Shown here: positions 1-7,811 of the stretch, one piece after another
How positions within the stretch are numbered: the first letter of the stretch is position 1
Layout of the letters: each line of letters begins with the position of its first letter
Assembly: GCA_014191975.1 (NCBI GenBank)
Contig: BJHG01000013.1
Coordinates: forward strand, 1-40,427
Direction of reading: 5' to 3'
DNA from: Methylococcaceae bacterium
GTDB lineage: Bacteria; Pseudomonadota; Gammaproteobacteria; Methylococcales; Methylomonadaceae
Length of the DNA: 40,427 bases
Made by a program: the position numbers and the translations under genes
Notes under the pieces: generated by a model
What the model was told of the DNA's origin: nothing
Database searches by the model: none
What the model saw: only the letters and a program-made list of their open reading frames with translations

Positions 1-379
1 GTGTTATCCACGCCTGTCTTTCCGCTATAGGCTGATTCCAGACTTTTTTTTAAGCCAATCTAATTCCATATTCAACTGCCCAATTTTGGCATACAGCCGA
101 TCCGGATCGCTCTGTGCATTGACAGGCTTGGGACCCCGTTTACCTTCAAAAAGACTACCCGCATTGTCCATCAATTCCTTTTTCCATTGACTTACCTGGG
201 TCGGATGGACTCCGTTTTCCTGGGCGATCTCATTGATTGTCTTTGTGCCTTTAACCGCTTCCAAGGCAATCTTAGCTTTTTGTGATCCTGTAAAAATCTT
301 CCGCTTGCTTTCACTCATTTGCCACTTCTCTTTTTTCGACAGAGTATAGCTTAAACTATTGTCCGGATTTCAGGGTCCA
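1..379 (-). mobile_element. IS3-family insertion sequence, 5' (orfA) end; orfB continues beyond the left window edge
   Basis: IS3/IS911-type OrfA, A8G slippery run near the orfA end, and a terminal sequence on the minus strand TGGACCCTGAAATCCGGACAATAG that looks like an inverted-repeat end at 371-379. Confidence 0.8.
25..318 (-). CDS. IS3-family transposase OrfA (HTH, leucine-zipper-like C-terminus)
   Basis: KRKIFTGSQKAKIALEAVKGTKTINEIAQENGVHPTQVSQWKKELMDNAGSLFEGKRG is a typical IS3 OrfA HTH. Confidence 0.92.
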   Translation of the reverse strand: MSESKRKIFTGSQKAKIALEAVKGTKTINEIAQENGVHPTQVSQWKKELMDNAGSLFEGKRGPKPVNAQSDPDRLYAKIGQLNMELDWLKKKSGISL

Positions 380-388
380 CTATAGGTG

Positions 389-812
389 GCGTTTGAATCT
401 GATGAGATTGTTATTCAAATTGAGTCAATTGATTTACATCAAATTATTACGAACTTAGCGGTAAATGCCTGTGATGCAATGAAGGAAAATGGTGGAATCA
501 TTATACTATTTCTTTAAAAATACTAACAAACTTACAAGCCTGTTGTGTCACGTGCGCCGAAAAAATTGATGGCGAGTTTATTGAATTAAGTGTGATGGAT
601 AATGGAACAGGCATTCCCCCTGAAATTATTGACCAAATGTTCGCTGCTTTCTTCACAACAAAAAACGAGGGAGCAGGTACGTGATAAGGGCTATTTCTGT
701 AAGTGGAATGGTACATCCCTCAGGTTGGCATCTTTCAATAGATTCAAAATTAGATGCGTTAAATCATGGGACGACATTTAAATTATGGTTTCCAATTTCT
801 GCCAAAGCTTAA
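389..812 (+). pseudogene. Sensor histidine kinase fragment (HATPase_c domain), frameshifted and truncated by the IS
   Basis: Three-frame reading gives QIITNLAVNACDAMKENGG (N-box), then a frame change near 500, ELSVMDNGTGIPPEIIDQMFAAFFTTKNEGAGT (G1/F box), then a frame change near 684, AISVSGMVHPSGWHLSIDSKLDALNHGTTFKLWFPISAKA*. Confidence 0.8.
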
Positions 813-902
813 TAATTAAAAGCGTAAATGTAGCAGAGTCGTTAACTGCAAAATGCATGCATCCTAAAAAATTCCATTTTGGTGCGTTTATTTGTACTTT
901 AT

Positions 903-1013
903 GTAGTTAAAGTTCACTATCGCCGTTTAAGTAAAGATTATGAAGTCTTAACCGATTCAAGTACGGCGTTCATACATATTGCGATGATAAACTTGATGCT
1001 CGGACGGCTTTAA
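903..1013 (+). pseudogene. C-terminal remnant of a DDE (IS5-like) transposase
   Basis: Reads [36 protein letters not shown], resembling the common RRLSKDYE...AMI.LMLRRL transposase tail. Confidence 0.65.
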
Positions 1014-1075
1014 AGCGGATTTCTGACTTTTAAAACACGCACTAAGAATCCAGTAAATTAAGGTATCGCGGTATT

Positions 1076-1092
1076 TTGGCATATAAGATGCT
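1076..1092 (+). promoter_or_regulatory. Candidate sigma-54 (-24/-12) promoter upstream of narK
   Basis: TTGGCATATAAGATGCT: GG (1078-1079) and GC (1090-1091) separated by exactly 10 nt; close to TTGGCAC-N5-TTGCW; 40 nt before the narK ATG. Confidence 0.5.
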
Positions 1093-1131
1093 TATATCAT
1101 ATTAACTTTATTTTTAATCTTAAGGATTTTT

Positions 1132-2613
1132 ATGTCATTGCAAACTTTTAACCTGTTTTCGCTTACCGGAAAAATGCGGATTCTGCACGCTTCGTGGCTC
1201 GCGTTTTTTATAACGTTTGTTGTTTGGTTCAATCACGCGCCGTTGATGATGGCGATTGCGGAATCGCTGCATTTGAGCAAGTCCGAAATTAAAACCATCT
1301 TAATTTTAAACGTCGCGCTGACCATTCCCGCGCGGATTGTGATTGGTATTTTGGTGGATAAATTCGGGCCCAAACGCACTTATTCGACGTTGCTGGCGTT
1401 GGGCAGTATTCCTGCATTTATGTTTGCGTTTGCGAATAATTTTGAGCAATTGGCATTGGCGCGGTTTTTATCGGGTTTTATCGGCGCAGGTTTTGTGATT
1501 GGCATTCGATTAGTCGGCGAATGGTTCCCCGCAAAACAAGTCGGGATTGCCGAAGGGATTTATGGCGGTTGGGGCAATTTTGGTTCAGCCGCTGCCGCTG
1601 GCGTGTTGCCGATATTGGCATTAACATTCGGAGGCGCAGACGGTTGGCGTTATGCGATTGCCGCGACGGCCGTAATGTCGTTGGTTTATTCGGCAATTTT
1701 CTATTTTAGCGTTTCCGATACACCCAAAGGTTCCACCTATTTCAAACCCAAAAAAGCCGGCGCAATGGAAATCACCAGCGTAGGCGATTTGTGGTTTTAT
1801 ATTTTCATGACGATGCCACTTTACGCGACGTTGACGTTGTTAACGTGGAAATTATCGTCCGCACCAACGGGGAATTTATTGTCGATGCCCATCGCAACAG
1901 TGATTTATGTAGGCATTTGGTTGATGTATTTTTACAACGTTTACAAAATTTTCCACGTTAATTCTGAACATTTAAAACAACCGATTGAAGAAATTCACCG
2001 CTACAAATTCAAACAAGTTGCCGTTCTCAATTTAGCGTATTTCATCACGTTTGGTTCGGAATTAGCCGTCGTGTCCATGTTGCCGCTATTTTTCTTCGAT
2101 ACGTTTCATGAATCGCAAGGCGTAACGATGGTTCAAGCGGGATTATTAGCGGGAAGTTTTGCATTTATCAATTTGGTGGCCCGTCCAATGGGCGGTTTGT
2201 TGAGCGATAAATTTGGACGCAAACTGTCGTTGAGTATTTTCGTTTTAGGTTTGGCGTTGGGCTATTTTGGAATGTCGCAAATTGACGCGCAATGGTCATT
2301 ACCCGCAGCGGTTTTATTAACGATGACGTGTTCGTCTTTTGTATCGGCGGGATGTGGCGCGGTGTATGCGATTGTGCCGTTAATCAAACGTCGCATGACG
2401 GGACAAATTGCGGGAATGGTGGGCGCGTATGGCAACGTGGGCGGCGTATTATTCTTAACGATTTTATCTTTTGTGAATTCAAATGTATTTTTCACAACCA
2501 TTGCGTGCGTTGCACTGGTGATTGTGGGTTTCATTCAATTTATCGACGAACCCAAAGGTCACATGGTTGAAGTTCAGGAAGATGGAACGGTTGAAATGAT
2601 TGAGTTGAGTTAG
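1132..2613 (+). CDS. narK: NarK/NasA-type MFS nitrate/nitrite transporter
   Basis: 493 aa multi-TM protein; [50 protein letters not shown] and the GGWGNFG / GAYGNVGG nitrate-signature-like segments. Confidence 0.88.
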   Translation: MSLQTFNLFSLTGKMRILHASWLAFFITFVVWFNHAPLMMAIAESLHLSKSEIKTILILNVALTIPARIVIGILVDKFGPKRTYSTLLALGSIPAFMFAFANNFEQLALARFLSGFIGAGFVIGIRLVGEWFPAKQVGIAEGIYGGWGNFGSAAAAGVLPILALTFGGADGWRYAIAATAVMSLVYSAIFYFSVSDTPKGSTYFKPKKAGAMEITSVGDLWFYIFMTMPLYATLTLLTWKLSSAPTGNLLSMPIATVIYVGIWLMYFYNVYKIFHVNSEHLKQPIEEIHRYKFKQVAVLNLAYFITFGSELAVVSMLPLFFFDTFHESQGVTMVQAGLLAGSFAFINLVARPMGGLLSDKFGRKLSLSIFVLGLALGYFGMSQIDAQWSLPAAVLLTMTCSSFVSAGCGAVYAIVPLIKRRMTGQIAGMVGAYGNVGGVLFLTILSFVNSNVFFTTIACVALVIVGFIQFIDEPKGHMVEVQEDGTVEMIELS

Positions 2614-4334
2614 TGTTAAAACTAAAAATACTAGTCAGTGTCGCCAGCGACAAAGGCATAAAACCCCGCAACGAAGATTTTGTCGGCACACATTTTCCCG
2701 ACGGTTCGGAATTAACATTAAAAGGCGCAGTCGCCGCGATTGCCGACGGAATGAGCGGCAGCGAAGCGGGTCAACAAGCCAGCCAATGTTGCGTCGTCAG
2801 TTTTTTAGCAGATTATTACAGCACGCCCGATTCGTGGTCAGTGAAACACGCCGCGCAGAAAATTTTATCCGCCACTAATTCGTGGCTTTATAGTCAAGGT
2901 CAAGCGCGTTATCAATCCGCAAAAGGCATGGTCAGCACGTTGAGTTTGATTGTTTTTAAAGCGACCACCGCCCATTTATTTCACATTGGTGATTCTCGAA
3001 TTTACCGTTTACGCGCGGGGAATTTAGAACAATTAACACGCGATCATCGAGTTTGGGTGTCGAGCGATAAAAGTTATTTGAATCGTGCAATGGGAATCGA
3101 CCCGAGTTTGGAAGTCGATTATCAAGCGATTTCGTTAGAATTAGGCGACGTATTTTTGATGACGACCGACGGCGTGCATGATTTTATCGATGAAAAATCG
3201 ATGAAAAAATTGCTGCAAAGTGACCCAGATTTGAACGTTGTGGCACATCGTTTTATTCAAAAAGCCAGCGACAATAACAGCGACGATAATTTAACCTGTC
3301 AAATTCTGTGCGTGACGGAATTGCCCGAAATCAAAGAAGACGCAATTATGCGTTCACAAACGGCATTGCCTTTTCCGCCGCCGTTATCGATTGGCGACAA
3401 ATTAGACGGTTATCAAATCATTGCCGAACTTCATGCAAGCAAACGCACGCAAATTTATCAAGCGGTTGACATCGATTCGGACGAAATGGTGGTGTTAAAA
3501 ACGCCGTCTATTTTGTACGACGACGACACCAATTATATTGAAAATTTTCTGCATGAAGAATGGGCGGGAAAACGTTTGAATCACGCGAACATTTTGAACG
3601 TGTTAACGCCGAATCATGCCAGAACGCGGTTGTATTATGTGACGGAGTTTTTGGACGGAAAAACTTTGCGCGAATGGATTGAAGCGAATCCAAAACCTGA
3701 TATTAAAATCGTCGTCAAAATCATTGAACAATTGGTGAAAGGCTTGCAAGCGTTTCACCGAATGGAAATGTTACACCAAGATTTAAAACCCGAAAACGTG
3801 TTAATTGACGCAAATGGGGGGGTGAAAATTATTGATTTTGGTTCGGTGAAAATTGCTGGCATTGCGGAAATCAGTCCGTTGTATTCCGACGAAGAAGAAA
3901 ATGTGTTGGGAACGTTGAATTATACAGCGCCAGAATCTCACGCAGGACAACGTGGTATAATGAAATCAGATTTATTTTCGTTGGGTGTAATTGCTTATGA
4001 ATTGTTGAATGGCGCGTTGCCGTTTGGTGATACATTGCCCGATAAACCGACGGCAGCACATTTTGCAAAATTGATTTATGTGCCGAGTTCGCAGCATAAC
4101 GAAATGATTCCAAACTGGATGGATGGCGCGATGCGTAAAGCGACTGCAATCAATCCTGCGCTGCGTTATGACACATTATCTGAATTTTTGTACGATTTTA
4201 CGCACCCGAATTCGGCGTTTTTGAAAGCCGAAAAGTTTGTGCCGTTAATCGAACGAAACACGACGTTATTTTGGAAAATAACCGCGTTACTTTTACTTAT
4301 TATGAATCTTATTACTCTGTATCAACTTGTTTGA
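2613..4334 (+). CDS. Bifunctional PP2C-type protein phosphatase / Ser-Thr protein kinase with C-terminal TM helix
   Basis: PP2C motifs (IADGMSGSEAGQQAS, GDSRIYRLR, TTDGVHDF, DDNLTC) followed by kinase motifs (VVLKTP, HQDLKPENVLID, IIDFGSV) and terminal FWKITALLLLIMNLITLYQLV; GTG start overlapping the narK TAG. Confidence 0.9.
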   Translation: MLKLKILVSVASDKGIKPRNEDFVGTHFPDGSELTLKGAVAAIADGMSGSEAGQQASQCCVVSFLADYYSTPDSWSVKHAAQKILSATNSWLYSQGQARYQSAKGMVSTLSLIVFKATTAHLFHIGDSRIYRLRAGNLEQLTRDHRVWVSSDKSYLNRAMGIDPSLEVDYQAISLELGDVFLMTTDGVHDFIDEKSMKKLLQSDPDLNVVAHRFIQKASDNNSDDNLTCQILCVTELPEIKEDAIMRSQTALPFPPPLSIGDKLDGYQIIAELHASKRTQIYQAVDIDSDEMVVLKTPSILYDDDTNYIENFLHEEWAGKRLNHANILNVLTPNHARTRLYYVTEFLDGKTLREWIEANPKPDIKIVVKIIEQLVKGLQAFHRMEMLHQDLKPENVLIDANGGVKIIDFGSVKIAGIAEISPLYSDEEENVLGTLNYTAPESHAGQRGIMKSDLFSLGVIAYELLNGALPFGDTLPDKPTAAHFAKLIYVPSSQHNEMIPNWMDGAMRKATAINPALRYDTLSEFLYDFTHPNSAFLKAEKFVPLIERNTTLFWKITALLLLIMNLITLYQLV

Positions 4335-4363
4335 TTTTAAATAATAGTAATATAGAAGCTCAA

Positions 4364-4389
4364 AAAAACGAAAAGCCGTTGTCGTTTTT
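4364..4389. terminator. Candidate bidirectional terminator between the kinase gene and selO
   Basis: AAAAACGA-N10-TCGTTTTT dyad between convergent genes. Confidence 0.45.
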
Positions 4390-5932
4390 ATGAACTACAC
4401 GACAACATCGAACATCCCACACCATCAGGACGTTTTTCAGCATAATAAGAAAGTTCAGGTTGTTCATCATAGGGTCTACGTAGCACATCTAACAAACTAT
4501 GAATTTCAGTAAAATCACCATTTTCCGCAGTAGAAATAGCTTGTTGAGCCAAATAATTTCTCAACACATATTTTGGATTGACTGCGTTCATGCAAGAGCG
4601 TCTCTCAGTTTCTGAACTCTGTTCCTGCTTTAACTGCGATGCGTAACGACTCAACCAAGTTTGTAAGTGCCGCTGATAAGACTCGTCTAAATACCCATTA
4701 TCGTAATACGCATAAGTTAAATGTGTAGAATCGATTTCCCCAGACATATCCATTTTAGCAAGTTGCCGATAAAAAATAGTCATGTCTGTTTCGGTTGATT
4801 GCAATAAAACAACGAGATCATTCATCAACTTTTCATCAAATCGTTTAAGTCCCAACTTTCCTGCCATCATTTTTTCATAACCACGTTGAAACGTTTTGGT
4901 GTAATGCTGATCTAAAATATCTTGCAAAGATTGTGACGGTTCAATCAGCGGGTAAATAGCATTTGCTAACTGAGCCAAGTTCCAAAATGCCACTCGAGGT
5001 TGATTGCCAAAATGATAACGCTGATGATCTGAATCTGTTGTATTTGGAGTCCAGCGCAAATTAAAATTCTCTAGCCAGCCATAAGGACCGTAATCAATCG
5101 TAAGCCCTGTAATTGACATATTGTCAGTATTCATGACACCGTGAACAAATCCTACACGTTGCCAATGTATTATCAATTCAGCGGTTCGCTGACAGACTTC
5201 GCCAAACCAAGTTAAATAAGTTTCGACACTCGGTTTTCCTAAATGTGGAAAATCTGTTTGAATTGTGTGGTCAAGAAGCTGCTTGAGTAAAGTAATGTTA
5301 TTACGCGCAGCGAGAATTTGAAAATGCCCAAATCTTGTGAACGTTGGAGCGACCCGACAAACCACTGCACCAGGTTCATATTTAGCATTGCCATCATAAA
5401 ACATATCGCGCCAAACCGACTCCCCTGTCAGCATCAAACTTAAAGCACGGGTAGTTGGAACACCCAAATGGTGCATTGCTTCACTGCATAAAAATTCTCG
5501 GACGGAAGAACGTAACACAGCTAAACCGTCGGAATTGCGTGAATAAGGGGTTTTACCTGCCCCCTTGAGCTGTAGCACCCAACGCTCTTTTTTGCTGTTG
5601 ATGGCTTCACCCAAATTGATAGCTCGACCATCCCCTAATTGTCCAGCCCACTGCCCAAACTGATGACCACCATAGCAAGTTGCGTGAGGTTGCATACCTG
5701 GCAAAAGTTGATTACCTGAAAAAACCTGCTCAAATAAGAGAGATTTACAGTGTTTATCATCTAAATCAAGTAATTGCGCGACCTCTGGCGAATAAATAAT
5801 TTGCTGGGGTCGTGGTACTTTTTGTGGTTGAACCATTGAATAGCAAGCGTTAAACACCTGACGACAAGTATTATCCTGGTTTTCATCTTCAGGAAGTGTA
5901 TTAATGAACGTATTATCGAAATGAAATTCCAT
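4388..5932 (-). CDS. selO: SelO (YdiU) protein adenylyltransferase; likely start MEFHFDNTF at 5932 rather than 5992
   Basis: YSPEVAQLLDL, CYGGHQFGQWAGQLGDGRAINLGE, LQLKGAGKTPYSRNSDGLAVLRSSVREFLCSEAMHHLGVPTTRALSL; C-terminal C-x4-CSS. Confidence 0.95.
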   Translation of the reverse strand: MEFHFDNTFINTLPEDENQDNTCRQVFNACYSMVQPQKVPRPQQIIYSPEVAQLLDLDDKHCKSLLFEQVFSGNQLLPGMQPHATCYGGHQFGQWAGQLGDGRAINLGEAINSKKERWVLQLKGAGKTPYSRNSDGLAVLRSSVREFLCSEAMHHLGVPTTRALSLMLTGESVWRDMFYDGNAKYEPGAVVCRVAPTFTRFGHFQILAARNNITLLKQLLDHTIQTDFPHLGKPSVETYLTWFGEVCQRTAELIIHWQRVGFVHGVMNTDNMSITGLTIDYGPYGWLENFNLRWTPNTTDSDHQRYHFGNQPRVAFWNLAQLANAIYPLIEPSQSLQDILDQHYTKTFQRGYEKMMAGKLGLKRFDEKLMNDLVVLLQSTETDMTIFYRQLAKMDMSGEIDSTHLTYAYYDNGYLDESYQRHLQTWLSRYASQLKQEQSSETERRSCMNAVNPKYVLRNYLAQQAISTAENGDFTEIHSLLDVLRRPYDEQPELSYYAEKRPDGVGCSMLSCSS

Positions 5933-5996
5933 TATTAAAATAATCAGGTAGCTTGAGCGTCGAGCTCTGTTAAAGGTTCTAAAATAAATCAAGTTT

Positions 5997-6022
5997 CAAA
6001 GAGCAAGTAATGATTTGCTCTT
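5997..6022. terminator. Hairpin, candidate terminator of the first collagen-like gene
   Basis: Perfect 9-bp inverted repeat AAAGAGCAA-N8-TTGCTCTTT. Confidence 0.5.
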
Positions 6023-6045
6023 TAATTTTATCCAAAGAAAATTAA

Positions 6046-7524
6046 TTACGGTTTCACAGTAGAATCACCTTTCGGTCCCTTATCACCTTTATCCCCTTTA
6101 ACACCTAGATTGCCTTTTGAACCGGGCTCTCCTTTGGCGCCAGCATCGCCTTTTGGACCAGGATCACCTCTAAAGCCTTGATCACCTTTTGGACCTTGAT
6201 CACCTTTAAAGCCTTGATCACCTTTCACACCTTGATCACCTTTTGGACCTTGATCGCCTTTTGGACCTTGATCACCTTTTACGCTATCGCCTTTAGTACC
6301 TTGCTCACCTATTGGCCCTTGATCACCTTTAGGTCCTGGATCGCCCTTAAATCCTGGATCACCTTTAGGTCCTAAATCACCTTTAAAGCCTTGATCACCT
6401 TGTACGCCTTGATCACCTTTCAAGCCTTGGTCGCCTTTCAAACCTTGATCACCTTTCAAGCCTTGGTCGCCTTTTTGTCCTTTAATACCTTGTGGACCTT
6501 GATCACCTTTCACACCTTGATCACCTTTCACACCTTGAGGTCCTTGTACGCCTTGAAGTCCTTGTTCACCTTTGGAGCCGACATCACCTTTCACACCTTT
6601 GATACCTTGAATACCTTGATCACCTTTATCTCCTTGATCGCCAGTATCCCCTTTTGGTCCAGGGATGCCTTCTATTCCTGATATTCCTTTAATACCTTTA
6701 TCGCCTTTTGGTCCAGGGGGGCCTTCTTTACTTACGACTTTATCAATCCAGCTATAAATACGCTTTTCCAATGATCCATCCGCATGTAAATATAGATGCC
6801 CCTCATTTTCTATCTTAACTTGTTGATAATAAGAGTTTTTCTTTCCTGCGACCTGACGATCACGCGCACTTTCGACTACATTTAGCAGATCCTCTGAACC
6901 ATAAACATCTAGCATAGGCAGCCTAGATTTTGATATGAATGATAGGACTTGTATATTTGGATCCTTTGTTTCTGGAACGGGCAAACTAATGGTAATCAAC
7001 GCATTTACACCCAGTGTTTGTTCCGACAACATATAACTTGCCATCAATCCGCCTAAACCATAACCAATGACAACGATTCTTTCAGATTTTTCTTTTTTAG
7101 CGAATTTAATCGCCTCCAATAATCTCGCTTTAGCTTCAGGAAAAAGCGAATAATAATCTTGAGTGGTTGCGCCTTCTTCACGCAAAGGCATCTGTACCGA
7201 CAATGTTGCCCAATGATGATTAGGAAAAAATGATCGAAGCGGCTTAATCACGGTATCCAAATTTGGATGCCCGCCAATATCATGTAGAAGAATAATTACA
7301 CCATCACGATAACTTTGAGATGTATCCGTATAAAGATTTAAAAACTTTTTTCCACCGGTCTCAAGCCAAACGATATGCCCTAGTTTTAAGGTTTGCTGAA
7401 TATCATTTACGAATACAGTCTCTCGCTTTTCATCACTTGCGAGGCAAGCTAACGCACTACATAAACAAATCGCAAGACTTGCCTGAGTGAATTTTCTCAT
7501 GACTACAAATGAATTATCTTTCAT
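6046..7524 (-). CDS. Secreted DUF3530-like alpha/beta-hydrolase-fold protein with C-terminal collagen-like Gly-X-Y domain (copy 1)
   Basis: N-terminal signal peptide; DGVIILLHDIGGHPN...WATLSVQMPLRE...IVVIGYGLGGLMASYML; then about 225 aa of GPKGDQG-type triplets. Confidence 0.85.
   Translation of the reverse strand: MKDNSFVVMRKFTQASLAICLCSALACLASDEKRETVFVNDIQQTLKLGHIVWLETGGKKFLNLYTDTSQSYRDGVIILLHDIGGHPNLDTVIKPLRSFFPNHHWATLSVQMPLREEGATTQDYYSLFPEAKARLLEAIKFAKKEKSERIVVIGYGLGGLMASYMLSEQTLGVNALITISLPVPETKDPNIQVLSFISKSRLPMLDVYGSEDLLNVVESARDRQVAGKKNSYYQQVKIENEGHLYLHADGSLEKRIYSWIDKVVSKEGPPGPKGDKGIKGISGIEGIPGPKGDTGDQGDKGDQGIQGIKGVKGDVGSKGEQGLQGVQGPQGVKGDQGVKGDQGPQGIKGQKGDQGLKGDQGLKGDQGLKGDQGVQGDQGFKGDLGPKGDPGFKGDPGPKGDQGPIGEQGTKGDSVKGDQGPKGDQGPKGDQGVKGDQGFKGDQGPKGDQGFRGDPGPKGDAGAKGEPGSKGNLGVKGDKGDKGPKGDSTVKP
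6049..6723 (-). repeat. Collagen-like triplet-encoding repetitive DNA (copy 1)
   Basis: 9-bp-unit repeats encoding G-X-Y (GDQGPKGDQGVKGDQGFKGD...). Confidence 0.9.
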
Positions 7525-7557
7525 GATTTATAATGTTAAGTAACGACAAAATCATTA

Positions 7558-7752
7558 CTACACGTCTCTAACATTGTGCAATTCAATATTAATAAAACAA
7601 ATAGGCATATTTTCTCTTGATTCTGGATAGTTTCCTTTATTTACAATATCACCTTTTAGATTCTTATATTGCTCAATATAAACAGAATACGACTTATCTT
7701 TTTTTAAGAAAAACAAATTGGAACGTCGAATAATCGGAAAAAATATTTTCAT
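7558..7752 (-). CDS. Small hypothetical ORF between the collagen-like paralogues; uncertain
   Basis: ORF only (64 aa); no recognised family. Confidence 0.2.
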   Translation of the reverse strand: MKIFFPIIRRSNLFFLKKDKSYSVYIEQYKNLKGDIVNKGNYPESRENMPICFINIELHNVRDV

Positions 7753-7811
7753 ACATTTATAAAAGTAAGATTAAGTAATTGAGTTATTATGGTTTTACAA
7801 CGAAATCAATT

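Noticed and set aside
501-716. 71-aa minus ORF
   Set aside because: It is antisense to the histidine-kinase remnant that reads convincingly on the plus strand.
850-900. NtrC enhancer upstream of narK (TTTTGGTGCG half-site)
   Set aside because: Only one half-site is recognisable; the opposing half does not match at the expected spacing.
6046-7524. Lipoprotein assignment for the collagen-tailed hydrolases (SALAC / SLTC)
   Set aside because: The residue at -3 does not fit a canonical lipobox; treated simply as a signal peptide.
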